NCBI GenBank assembly: GCA_030549335.1 | Contig: CM060186.1 | Location: forward strand, 18,343,189-18,407,188 | DNA: 64,000 nucleotides | Reading direction: 5' to 3' | Source: Pontederia crassipes | Taxonomy: Eukaryota; Streptophyta; Magnoliopsida; Commelinales; Pontederiaceae | Part shown: positions 36,341 through 47,820 of the stretch, piece after piece | Numbering within the stretch: position 1 is the stretch's first letter | Layout: every line of letters starts with the position of its first letter | Notes under the pieces: model-generated | What the model saw: only the letters and a program-made list of their open reading frames with translations | What the model was told of the DNA's origin: nothing | Databases searched by the model: none | Translations under genes and position numbers: made by a program

Positions 36341-38300
36341 AATGATGCCACGCGGTAGTTGTCACAATTGGGAGGCTGTGGCGGAATTGATGGCGACACT
36401 ATTGAGTACTTGGACGATGGGGTAGCCAATGAAAATAAGTTCATAGTTGAAAAGCATTGTAATTACAGAGTAAAATTTAAGGATAAAATTGAAAAAAAAT
36501 TAGCAGTGAAATTTATATGTCATATTCCTTTTAAGATGCAATTACTTTTATAACGTTTTGTCGTTATCATCCTTGCTCTTATTCTTCACCTCAAGATAGT
36601 CACAACATATTCTTCCATGTTATAGCTTAAGAGCAAGTGATTAATTACTTTTATATTTTTCATTAACTTTTTTAAAAAATTAATTACATTTCTGATGTTT
36701 CTCGCGTAGCAGGTGATAAATGTAAGCAATTTTTGGTAAGCAAATAAGTACTTAAGATTTTCATATTTTTCTATTTTTGTGAATTTTGTATCCCTTTTAA
36801 AATCTTTTTGTCTAGTTGGGAAATAGAAAAAATAATAATAACAAAGTAATTGGGCAGTACGCCACATGCGCAGGCCCAGCCCAGTTCACATTCCAGTCCC
36901 TCGCTCCAGCCCTCGAACGCGCAGCGGACTTGGGCTCGCCCGCGTGCTGCGTGCCTAGCATGATTTTTTTTTTTGCACGCACATCAAGTCATTTGTAGGA
37001 ATTAATATAATATTAAAAAAGAGATTATATAGTATTTTTTTAGGCACAAAACTTAATATGAGAAAAAAAGAAGATAAACTTGAAAAGGAAAGAAAAGATA
37101 AATTTGAAAATCGAGAAGCACATATAACTCTGTAGGATTTAAACTCAAGACCTTTTAGTCTACGAGTCATGCCCTGCACCATGCACTTATTCCATATAAA
37201 CTGATGTCATTTGTAGAAATTTATATAGTCTGATGTCATTTGTTTGGTTGTGACTGGTGGAAGCAAAAGCCAACCGGGGATTCGGAACACAAATATCATA
37301 ACTAGGATGGAAGGAAGAAAAGGTACTCTTGACGTCACTTCTTAAATTCTTAACGTCACTCTAAATTTTGTATTTCACCCTTCATTTGATATTAATTTAT
37401 CTCCTACCACCTCTTCCTAGATGCTGCTTCGGTTTTGGTTCCCATTCATCTTTTTTTTAATAATTAATTTTCTACTATTACTTTATCTATCTTTATTGGC
37501 TCTCTCGTGCATAGAAAGTTAATTAATATAAAAATTATAATCACATTGAATATATATAATATTAAAAAAATATATGAAATAAATGAAAATAAGAACATTA
37601 AAAATGGACATATATTGCTATTGATAAAAAAAGAAAGTGAGTTTCGCATATGATTAATATCGAATCTTCATATCTTTTTACAATTTTTTCCAAGCTAACT
37701 TATTTTATACTTTGCAAAAGTACTTTGTATGTATATTACAATATTACACTAACTTAATATGTTTTCACCTCATACTATACAATGTTATTAGTTATAATAA
37801 GTTGGATGTGAGTCAGAGAAAAAAAAAGAAAAAAAATATAAAATGGTAATATACTAGACTAATGTAATATTGAATATAAGTTTTGAAAACATAAAATGGT
37901 AAGATACGAGAGATTCTGACTCCAAAAAAAAGTATTCATTAAAAAAAATTGAATGGAAGATGAAGAGACGAAAACAAAAATGGTGTGCTAAGATATCCTA
38001 GCTGAAAAAAAAAGACACGTCATTCAAGAAATTGGATAGAATACGAAGAGGCAAAAAAATATATTAAGGATATTGAAAGTTTAGAATAGAAATGATGGAT
38101 AAAATTGCCACTTTGGAGTGGCATTAACGAGCAAAAAAAAAACACATTATCTTAGCAATTACTTTTATAAACGTTTCTTCTTTTGGTCATCCTTGCTCTT
38201 ATTCTTCACTCAAGATAGTCGCAACATATTCTTCCATGATATAGCTACCTATTGTTCCCATACATAATATTCCTAATTTAAGAATATAAAATTCTTGTAC
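36341..38300. other. Intergenic, direct repeats and AT-rich sequence
   Basis: A segment of about 92 bp at 36537-36628 recurs at 38155-38246 with about a dozen differences, 1.6 kb apart. The interval holds a SINE-like module (37110-37190), a repeated CATTTGTAG-AAATT motif (36988, 37206), and AT-rich runs. No gene is identified. Confidence 0.5.
37110..37190 (-). mobile_element. SINE-like tRNA-derived module
   Basis: On the minus strand GGTGCAGGGCATGACTCG resembles a polymerase III A box region, and GGTCTTGAGTTTAAATCC, about 30 bases further on, a B box. The rest is not tRNA-like, so this suggests a SINE head rather than a tRNA gene. Confidence 0.4.
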
Positions 38301-40150
38301 CAAGCAGCTACCTATTTGTTGGCGGGAAAGGCGGAGAAGGCTGCCTAACAAAAATGTGAAGATCCCAGGAAAGAAGTTAATGACCTTGACACCTACAGAT
38401 GTCTAATTTTCATTTCTTGTATTATCCCACTTTTGTTGGTTTTGACAGGCCTTTAAAAGATGAAGCCATAATGGAATATTGGTGAATCACAGATGTCTAT
38501 TTGCTTGGCTATGTTTCATTTAACTATGTCCCTTAGAGATGGCATTACATTGTGGATTTATGTGCTAGAGAATCCTTGTTATAGAACGGTTTTGACGAGG
38601 CCAAGTTGGTTTAGGATATCTGGTACTTATCATATGGTAAGTAACAAACGCGTAGATCTTGTTTTCCTGGCAGCTATCAAAAGTTCTTAATAGCTCATAT
38701 TTTCAGCGGTATCCCTCTGCAACATCGATCGCACAAAGATGCAGAAAATGGAAGGAAATGAAAGAGAATGTGTGGCAATATTCTTCGGCCCTACTCTTTT
38801 TGGTTGGTTTCCATTGGATGAAGAAGCTTAACCATTAGCTATGTATGAAGAAACTGGAGGGCAAAAAGGTTGGTTTCATCTCAGTTATAAGGATCGAAAG
38901 ATATGGAACGAGGGAATGTTGAGAGTATTTGGCTTGGTTTTGACAGTGCGCCGTAAGGGTGGTTAGATCATTGCTCTGGTATCATTATTATTTGCAATGT
39001 AACTTGTACAGAAATCAACTTTAAGGTCAGTGTTTTAAATTTTCTTTTTTTTTCTAAAGGTGTTTCAACGTTATAAGTTCTCTTCCCAATAAACACTTTG
39101 ATAATTTGCTTGGTGTATCAACTTTAGGTGTGCTTGACATAAAGGGATTCCAAATGCATGCCCAAAACTGCTGCTGCCGTAAGGTTGATATGTATATTGA
39201 TATTTAGCAATTTCAGGAGGAGTCTCAATAGCTGAATCACTTCAGAAATTTCCACATGAATTTGTGTGGACTGTGGAGTACAAGAATGGATCCCATTACG
39301 GGTACATGAAATATCGAGGTTTGGAATCAGTTACTAGCAAAATATCTTTCTTCTATCCATGTCTTTGAATTCATTGTGTTATCATCTATTCCTATTGCAA
39401 AAATAAAAATGAAATGCACGGACTTGCTAGGCAACACCGCATCGAACCAAAATTATGCCTTTAGATATGACCAGAGGTCTAGGAAGAGGCGTGTTCTTCA
39501 GGCTATATATTGTAAAACCTGATACAATTATCCACTTGGACTAATCTCGAGTCAATTCGGACCGAGTTGAACTAAAAAAATTGAATGATTGAATCGGATA
39601 AAAATAAATTAATAACTAGTGATATTGTTATATTTTATATATTCATAACAATGTACTAATGAATGAGTTTGACATTGAATTGAAAACTTAAAATTAATAA
39701 TCAAAGAGGAAAGGTGAAGATACAATTCAATTATTTCATCTCTTAAACATATTTTAATTTGAAAGTACAAGAATTTGAAAAAAATGAAATTTAAAGAAAA
39801 AATGCACTTATTATGGATAAAACAAATTAGATCATCAAATAATTTATGTAAGAAATCCGAAAGTCAAAATTTTGAAGTTTGGTTAAGAAGGATTAATTTT
39901 ATAATTTTCACTTAGCGGACTCATTCAAACTGGTCGAGTTGGTCGAGTTGACTGGTTGAATTCCGAGTTTTAATCGAATTTGATTGGGTTAAAGTAGGGC
40001 AAACTCTTTTCCAAATTTCAACTAAGTCGCATGTCATTTTAAGTCTTGGACAGTAGTCCGACTAGCCAATCTGATAACACTGGCTATACATCATGAGTGG
40101 GAGATATTGAGAAGTTTTCAAAAGTTGATTAGACATATAGATAACAAACT
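38301..40150. other. Possible gene remnant and AT-rich flank
   Basis: Several plus-strand blocks read like protein: LLRDGITLWIYVLENPCYRT (about 38525-38590), ECVAIFFGPTLFGWFPLDEE (38770-38830) with GWFHLSYKDRKIWNEGMLRV (38860-38930), and, after an AG acceptor at 39213, GGVSIAESLQKFPHEFVWTV ending YGYMKYRG (39214-39320). Stops separate them. I do not recognise the family, so I cannot say whether they belong to one pseudogene. From 39500 on it is AT-rich with no gene. Confidence 0.3.
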
Positions 40151-40189
40151 AACCCAATGGCTCCACATATAGATAACAAAGTCACCCAA

Positions 40190-40740
40190 AGGCGGAGCCA
40201 CGTGGGTCGATAAGCCTGCAAGTGCAAGCACTGGATATGTTATTATATATATAGTGATTATTATTATCACTTGTTTAACAATGGTCTAGTGGTAGAGAAG
40301 ACTTTTTTTCTTCTTAGAAACCTAGGTTTGAAACTTAACTTTTGATTTTGCTTTTTCCTAAATAAATGGTGGGTCTTTCAAGGGTTAAAGAATGTAGTTT
40401 TTAATTATATATTTTTTAATATATAGACAAATAATTCTGAACTATTTTTTTATATTAATATAACTAAATATTATGTTTGATATTTTACATTATACTTAAG
40501 GCTTTTATATTGTTAAACTTTTTATAATTTTTTTAGCTATCTATATTAATATTTTAAAAATAAAAATATCATGTTTTACAACTAATGTTAGGTTGAAAAT
40601 AATACATTTACTTAGACTTTTAAAGTGATGACAATTAAAATTGATTCAATGTTAAAGCATAATATTATTTGTTTGTATAATAACTAATAAGTTGATGATA
40701 AATGGTAAACCCATTGAAAAATGTTTTTGGCTTCGCCACT
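40190..40740. mobile_element. Possible small element with GGCGGAGCCA ends
   Basis: GGCGGAGCCA at about 40191 and TGGCTTCGCC at about 40729 are inverted copies (nine of ten). Inside, at 40280-40360, TGGTCTAGTGGTAGAG and CCTAGGTTTGAAAC look like polymerase III A and B boxes. No target duplication is clear. Similar GGCGGAGCCA-ended repeats are common in plant genomes. Confidence 0.42.
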
Positions 40741-40839
40741 GAACTCACCTCTTGGTGTGCATCTTGATTTTTTTTCAATTATAAAGAAGGTTTTATGGAC
40801 CTAATTCAATAAAAGTAAAGACTAAAAATAAAGGTGCAC

Positions 40840-40920
40840 ATATGTCCCGTTGACGAAATTCAAACTCGTAACTTATCGATCTTATGAGTGGAGGTGTGTG
40901 GCACTATGCTACACCCATGA
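40840..40920 (-). mobile_element. SINE-like tRNA-derived module
   Basis: On the minus strand GGGTGTAGCATAGTGCCAC and, about 30 bases on, GTTACGAGTTTGAATTTCG resemble A and B boxes. It does not fold as a full tRNA by eye. A poly-A tail is not evident. Confidence 0.4.
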
Positions 40921-41695
40921 ACCTTGGTGTCCATCTTGATTTGAATTCTTCTTTTTTTTTAAGGAAAAGGAAACTTTGTAATTTAAATATTAAGATGCAT
41001 CAAGTCCTGTGTATAAAATATGGAGAAGGCCTTGAAGAGGAACATTTTTTTTTATCAAAACGAATCACATTGGTAGTCCAAAGAATTGGCAGCCAAATTA
41101 GTTGATCGTTTATCGTGGGTTCACATGAATCTATTAAGAGAAGTGACGAGTCAGATGTCTTCAACAATTGTCGGATGCACCAATGACAATTATTCTATTT
41201 GTTTACAAGAAAAACGAGCGTCGTCAAATAACATGTACAAGTATTTAATAGTTCATCATAACCTTTTTCTAAACAACAATCGTAGTTGTTTTGGTTGGAC
41301 TGAAAATAAGCATAATTATGAGCATGCCAAATGCCCCAAAGACAATAAAAAAAGGTTAACAGTTTGGGTTGAGAAAAGACATCAAGATTATGACCTTCTA
41401 AGATCCAATCCCCATTTGGACAAGAATTAATATAGAAGAAAGTGAAACCCTGAATTGGCTAAAAAAAATATTTCATAATTGAGGTGAGAAAGGGCATGCA
41501 AAAGAACAAATATTTATTGATTTCTGGTGCATAGAGAGGGCGCTATGAGAATTAGTGGAAGAGTTCAGTCTCGTAAACATATCACATGTGGGCAAGCAAT
41601 AGTGAGAGTTTCCATAAGAAGTAATGGATTCTTTTGAACCTTTATGCGCAAGATCATATTCTAGGTAAACCATCCTATGGCTTGCTAATAAAGTT
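40921..41695. other. Intergenic, unassigned open frame
   Basis: A 114-codon plus-strand frame (41086-41430) includes NNNRSCFGWTENKHNYEHAKC and CPKDNKKRLTVW. It has no known family, no clear splice sites and no TATA box, so it may be chance or a decayed transposon frame. Confidence 0.3.
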
Positions 41696-43996
41696 TGTAA
41701 CACATGTTTATTTCCTAAAATTTAAAATTTTGTTTTTTTTGCTAACATCGGACTATTGGGCGACCGAAACCCAGAACGGACGCCCGATATCACGATTGAT
41801 TGGCGATCTTAAATGACACACGACTGGACGTCTGAAACACTTTTAGGCGTCTAGAAGTCCAACGAGAAGAAAACTGGCAGAAGATCAATGTTACTTCTCC
41901 CTTTCATTACCCTGCATTAACTGGCCGATTGGTAACCCTTGCCATGATCTTTGATATTCAAGGCACAAATAACCTTCCACTTGAATGCCTTTAAAGCCCA
42001 CTCTTCCTTTCCCCACCTTTCTTCTTCCATCTTCTCATCTTCCCCACTTTTCCTTACTCGTTCGTACTCCCTTTCCTTGGTCTCGACCAGAGCACGAGAG
42101 AGTAGATCCAGTAGAACTTTCAAGTGCGGACGAAGCAGGAGGAAGCAGAGGAAGGAGATAGGACCGTTCTGGTGAAGCAGAACCAAACATCGTGCAGCTA
42201 AGAGGTGTATTTTTGGGGATCTAGATGATACGATTATTCCTAAGATTATGCATGTTCTTAAGGACCTAATTAAAGTAGAATTCATGCTAGTTGGGATGGG
42301 AATCATGTTTTACGATATCTATGTTGTTATAGATTCATTTACAATCGATTCTTAGTGTTAGACAAACGGTAAGAAAGTTACTATAACATGATTTTTGGAT
42401 GATTGATTGAATGAGTTGGTTTATATCTTGGATAAATAGTGATAGATTTTCATATGTTTCTGATCTAATAAATTATGGTACGAAAAATCAAGATATGATT
42501 TTGTAAGGAAACATCTTTCTAAGCATCAACAAAATATTATCCACATGTCTAAGCTCACATATCTGTACGTGATGATGGATGATTTAGATTTTAATAAGAA
42601 TTATGTTAGGTTCTATCTCTGAGTACCATTGTATGTGTAGCACTTTAGGATTATGTTTGGGTAAAAACTGATTGAAAAACATAAGGATTCCATTGGATGA
42701 TCATGCCGTAAGAGCTTTTGACAGTTTTCGAAGAATTAACTCACATCAACCGAGGAAGATGACACTATTTCTAGTAGATGACTGGTCCACTTTCGATCGA
42801 CCAAAACTCTCGATCGAAGGTCCGAGAGATTCCTCATGTGATAATGAACGATTGAATCTCTCTCGATCGACTGATTTTATATGACTTTGGAATGATCGAC
42901 GAATGAACTCAAAACAGACGACCGCCTCCCTTTCGGACGATAACTGAATGAACCTTTACCAGACGATCGTTCGACTCTCAGGCATCCGATTTTTGGATAA
43001 AAAGATTTCTACTTTAATCTCAACTTCTTGATTTGCTAAGTTCTTTCCACCTGATTGATACAGAATGACTTGAACCTAAAAGATGATCAGGAGTTAATTT
43101 TGCTCCCTACAGCCTTGATCGATCAACGTGATTAAAAGAGAGGCTCATGAATTATAAGATAAGAAGGAGGATTATCAATTGCCTATTTAGATGGGAGTTC
43201 CTCCCTACAGATGTTTTTGCATTGCGCGAAGTCATCTTACCCGATGGGACTGGCCGTGGCACTGATCCTCTAGATAGCTATACACTTGCGTATTTGCAAT
43301 GGTATTATCTAAGTGAAGAGCTCTTCCAAGTTATGAATAAGATGAAAAAATATGAATGACCAAATATGAATGAAAGAACTTTGTCCCTATGAATTCATGA
43401 ACAATGGTCATGAATGTGAATTACGAACATGAAAAGAAAATGAAATGAATGAATATGAACCCATGATGATTTATTGATTATTCTCACATCTCCATCTTAT
43501 TGTTTGTCTCATATTATTTCTAATGGAACTATCTTAAGTCTTATACGAACTCACATTTAGTATTATGCTAATGATTGAGTTTGCTTTCCTGTGTGATCCT
43601 CAAAGGTACATGATATGAATACGAACTTTATTGATATGTGTGCGACGATTACAGTTCGGATGGCGTGTCCACATAATTATCATAGAGTTTAGTTGGAGTC
43701 TTCCTCCTTTTTTTATATCAAATTGTACTTCTATTTGGATGTGACCTATAGAGTTGTACTTATGACATGGACTTTATATGCCTTATGTTGAGACATTATG
43801 ATGTATGCTTATATTTCATTCTAGCTTCCACATTTTCTTATTTAAAATATTATAATGTTCAATTTTAATTCTTTCGCTTATGTGTAAAGTTTTTTTTCAT
43901 CATTCGAATCAATAAAAGAGTAAGAAAAGAACCGAAGAAAGTAACGATCGAAGGAAAATTTCACCACGTGATGGGGTCAAATTTTGGAGTGTTACA
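41696..43996 (+). mobile_element. Probable Gypsy solo LTR
   Basis: It starts TGTAACAC and ends GTGTTACA, perfect inverted termini in TG..CA form; 2301 bp is within the range of plant Tekay/Del-type chromovirus LTRs, which often have this kind of end. It contains no Gypsy coding sequence and there is no second copy in the window. The flanking 5-mers (AAGTT and ACTAA) do not match, so a recombination between two elements or a mutated duplication must be assumed. Strand is assigned by the typical end sequence only. Confidence 0.5.
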
Positions 43997-44270
43997 ACTA
44001 ATTTTGCCATGAGCATTCTTGCCCATTCAAGAGTCCAAATTCACTAGTCATCCTAGGACGATGCAACCAAATTAATTGTTAGAATTTTAGATACTAAGCA
44101 CGGGGCAAAGAAAATTAATTGTCAGAATATAGAGACATTTAATTCAGAATTTAACATGAAGCCTGAAACTTCGAAAGAGAATAAGGGACAATTTATAGGT
44201 ACATATATGGACATAAAACATATATATTAAAAATATAGGGAATCGATGAGAATATTTGTAATCATTCCAT
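43997..44270. other. Short unassigned interval
   Basis: AT-rich sequence between the probable solo LTR and the LINE fragment. Nothing recognised. Confidence 0.4.
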
Positions 44271-44870
44271 TGCCAATAAGCTTCCTTAACTCTCACTTAA
44301 TATGAACCAATACTTTCAAAAGCTGCCTCTGGCACCGGGATGAGTTAGTTTGATGAGCTAGAGAGGTGAACTTTAGGAACGAGGAATACCATATTTACAT
44401 CAAGCTCTACGGAAGGTGTGAGGCATGTGATTGAATATGGAGAGGAGTCACATCACGAATGTCATGAAATATTTTTATTCCTAGCCCTTCCTCCTCAGAC
44501 AGTTGGACTCTGTGTCACTTAACAAGATGCATGCCCCTTTTGTCTCCAAGAGAGGGTCAAAGAAAAGTCCCATGAACAGAACTTAGAGAGTAATCAGGAG
44601 TAGTGTTGATCATCAAATTAATAAGAATACTTTTACCAGCTTATGATAATGTTCTGATTTTCCACCTTGCAAGTTTTCTAGAAACTTTATCTGTGAGGTA
44701 TGTTACATTAACCTTGTTTAGTGATCTATAAGAGATCGGAACTCCAAAATATAAGAAGGGAAAAGACCCCTATGTTAATTTTTAGATATCCTCTGTTCTT
44801 AATGGTGAACTCGTCATTTTTTTGTTGCACAGTTTTCTTACGAAGTACTGCTGGTCAGTGAATATGCAAA
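44270..44870 (-). pseudogene. LINE (non-LTR) reverse transcriptase fragment
   Basis: On the minus strand near 44650-44740 the residues YLGVPIS-YRSLNKVNVTYL and KVSRKLARWKIRTLS are followed by AGKSILINLMINTTPDYSL, which match the thumb/linker of plant L1-type LINE reverse transcriptase (YLGVPL..L..W....LS.AGR..LI..VL...P). Downstream comes GIKIFHDIRDV, resembling GLGIRDLEAFN. Frameshifts and stops are present. The 5' part and tail are missing. Confidence 0.7.
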
Positions 44871-46080
44871 GGTGCCCACAGACAGAACACGGAAGTTTTA
44901 CTTCATTTTTTTTTCATCTGTTGTCTATGGTCTCTCTGCTAATACTTGGATTTGTACCACAAATCTTGAACCATTAAGCTGCTTAGATGTCCAACGTGCA
45001 CTCGAGAGTGATCTTGGTTGAGAATTGATATGTAGACAGTGCAGTAGGACCACAGGAGCATTAAGAATCTCTCTCTCTCTGTTACCCCAACATGTGGAGG
45101 GTCGTGAAAGGCAACTTTTGACCATGCTAGCCAGAGACTTGGACCCGACTCCTAACCGTGTCTCGTGACATGGGCACGACCGCATGCAACATCACACAAC
45201 AATAAGTCAATAACAACAACAACAGCATAACGTGGCCTCTGCTGCTGTTCTTGTCGGGAACGGCCTACGGCTCTGACACGGCAATTATATTTACATACAC
45301 GTTTTTTGTATCTTGTTACAAAGACTTTTTTTCCTTCCACAAACGACTGAGACTGACACAAGTTTGAGTTCATTTAACTTGGAGTCATACTCCCAAACTC
45401 TCGATCTCCCCCAACTGAATTTCGAGAACACGTCCTTCTTACATATTCCTAATGCTCTTTCTCTCGTCACCCAACCCAATCCAAACCCAAACCTAAATAA
45501 TAAATTCTCAGTGATGCATATCCACACACGATCAGTTTAGGTACAATTTAATGATCCACGGGATAAATAAACCACGTAGAAAAAAGTCGGTGACTTGTCT
45601 TTCTGTCGCCTTCTGCTTTTTCCTTTCGTTTCCTCTTTCTTCTTCTTTTTTTTTGTGTGTTTCCTTTCACAAAACTTTCATGACATCAACAGCAAATTAA
45701 GACGAAGAGGAATTAAAGAAACAAAATAAAGAGGACACCACCAGTAAAAACGGACGTCACAGCTTCATTAATGAAACTTGAAAAAAAAAGAAAGAGAGAG
45801 AAAATAAAAGAACATGTCACGTACATGATGACCCCTCTCTGAGGTGCTTTCACTGTCACCATGCTGCTGCGTCTGCTTTCCACCGAGACCATCGCGATCC
45901 GCGACGATCGAACAGTGGACGGCCGGCGCGTTAAATTAAAAGATAAACAAACACCAAGAGCATATCAACATTTTAATGCTTGCATCATGTTTCTATCACT
46001 CTGCCATTATTCCCCACTGTCTCTCTTTCTCTCTCCTCTCTTGGGAACTACAGTGTCGTGTCTCTCTTGAATTATTTCCC
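44871..46080. other. Interval upstream of the small gene, promoter region in its last part
   Basis: No gene is recognised. Overlapping frames on both strands (44925-45540) are of chance type. CT-rich runs occur at 46019-46040, and GA-rich runs at 45780-45800, as often seen in plant promoters. A (TCTCTC) run is at 45069-45080. Confidence 0.4.
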
Positions 46081-46084
46081 CAGC

Positions 46085-46096
46085 GTATATATATAG
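46085..46096 (+). promoter_or_regulatory. TATA box of the 46153 gene
   Basis: GTATATATATAG lies about 57-68 bases before the start codon. Transcription would begin near 46115-46120, giving a short leader. Confidence 0.6.
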
Positions 46097-46152
46097 ATAT
46101 AGATAGATAGACAGAAAGGACCATTAACTAAGTCCTTCTCATCTTCTTCGAC

Positions 46153-46485
46153 ATGGGAGAACTGATGGAAGCAGAGGATGCAAGGTGCAACAGGAGTTTC
46201 AGGAGCGATGACTACCACTACAACAGGAGGGTGTTCCTGAGGAGCTACCCGCTGCAGTGGGAGGAGGAAGACGAAGAGGAATTAGATCGCGAGCGAGGAG
46301 GCAAAGGCGATCATCAGCTGGTGCCGTTCAAGAGGTGCCTCAAGAGCGGGTTCCTCGCCGTCTTCCACTGGGGTCAGGGGAAGCTCCTGATCCTGAGGAG
46401 GCTCAAGAAGAAGGTCGTCTTCTACGTTGTGGCCTGCCAGCCCTTCGGGTTCAAGCCTTCCGACGGCCGGCTCATCTCTTTCTGA
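46153..46485 (+). CDS. Small protein of unknown function, 110 aa
   Basis: An intronless frame with GC-rich codon use that stands out from the AT-rich flanks. The start MGELMEAEDAR lies just after a TATA box and a short leader, with a purine at -3 (CGACATGG). Residues 1-65 are polar and acidic (a run EEEDEEELDRERGGKG). The C-terminal half, from about residue 66, is basic and hydrophobic: FKRCLKSGFLAVFHWGQGKL, LILRRLKKKVVFYVVACQPF and a final SDGRLISF. No signal peptide is evident and no enzyme motif is seen. I recall similarly built small plant proteins of unknown role but cannot name a family. Real coding is supported by composition and promoter position; the function is unknown. Confidence 0.72.
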   Translation: MGELMEAEDARCNRSFRSDDYHYNRRVFLRSYPLQWEEEDEEELDRERGGKGDHQLVPFKRCLKSGFLAVFHWGQGKLLILRRLKKKVVFYVVACQPFGFKPSDGRLISF

Positions 46486-47820
46486 AGCACCACTTAGTAA
46501 TTAGCTGCTAGTTGTTCGCTAACCGGACCAAGGGGCCACTTTAATTTCCCCTTTTTTTCTTTTCCTTCTTTATGTCCTTTTTCTTCTGTATTGAGGATGG
46601 ATGGATGGAGCAGACCAAGAGATGATTAAGAGCACATGAAGCTAAAAAAGTTCTAGCAAAGAATTTGATTACTCTTTCATGCATGTTTTTCCTGATATTT
46701 CTGTTGTGGTTCTACTGTGTGAGATTTACTTGCAATTTTCCAAGGCCAAGGTTTTGTGCTTTCAATGGCATGCACAGTTTGAAATCTAACAGCTGTCTCG
46801 GTTTACCAGGGCTCATCTTCCAGTAAAGTTGTGTGCTTTTCTTCTTTTTTTTTTTCCTTGGATACCAGGACAAATGTTCTGAGACCAGAAACTTTATTGT
46901 TAAGAAATGCTTTAACAACAATCCGCATGTTCCATGCAACAAGAACAACGCCAGGATATTATAATCCAGTCGTCAAATAACATGTAAAAGGACGACCTAA
47001 AGTGCCTAGACTCTAGGTGCCTCAGTCATTCAGCTACTAAGACATACAACATCTACAAAACTTGTAATGATCCATCAATAACCTTGCTGTGTATCGTGAT
47101 CAACAGTCAAAGATGGTCAGTACGATGTCTGATTCCTTCCTCCTAAGTGTTTGAAGTAGTAACTAGTTTTGCTCTGCTCAGGCCCCATAACATAACCTTT
47201 CTTCTGCATGAAAACTAAGAGAGGGAGGGACAATCACTAAACTTCCCTACAAAAGAAAAAAAAAGTTATATGTAAACAAAAAACAAACAAGAGAGATACC
47301 AGGTCCTTATATGCAAAAGAAAACAAAAGAAAACGGAAATCTAGGAAATAAATAAAGTTAATTATCATATGTTCACCTTGCTGAAAAGTAAAAAATAAAA
47401 GAGATTTATCACTTAAAATTGTGTGAGATGTGGAGTTTTTAAGCTTATACATGAAGAGGCAGCATTAATTCATCTCAAAGTAGTAGTATTCATCTCAACG
47501 CCTGGTTCTCAGGTGGTATATTAACATCTAAAGCAATGTCTAAATGGATCCGTCGGATGTTACTGGAAACAAACTCCTCTCTTTATGACTGTATAATACT
47601 TCCTTCTAAGCATTAGTGGTTAACAGAGATAAATGCAAAGATTGGTACACCAGTAGATCTGCATGCATTCATTTCGTTTTCCAACTTGATTGTTTCTTCA
47701 TGTGGATCTACAAATTTCTGAAAATGCGTCACTGCAGCAAGAGAATTGAGAAGAGTACCTCCTGAGGTTTATGTAGTCTACAAATTTCTGATAGAAATCT
47801 TTGAGCTCACTGCACCTTCG
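46486..47820. other. Convergent intergenic interval
   Basis: It holds the 3' end of the small gene and the 3' untranslated sequence of the metallophosphatase gene (reading leftward from 47820). No further coding sequence is recognised. The frame at 46712-46948 is not considered real. Confidence 0.5.

Noticed and set aside
40280..40360. A tRNA gene
   Set aside because: A and B boxes are present but no cloverleaf with paired acceptor stem can be drawn; a SINE-like module is more likely.
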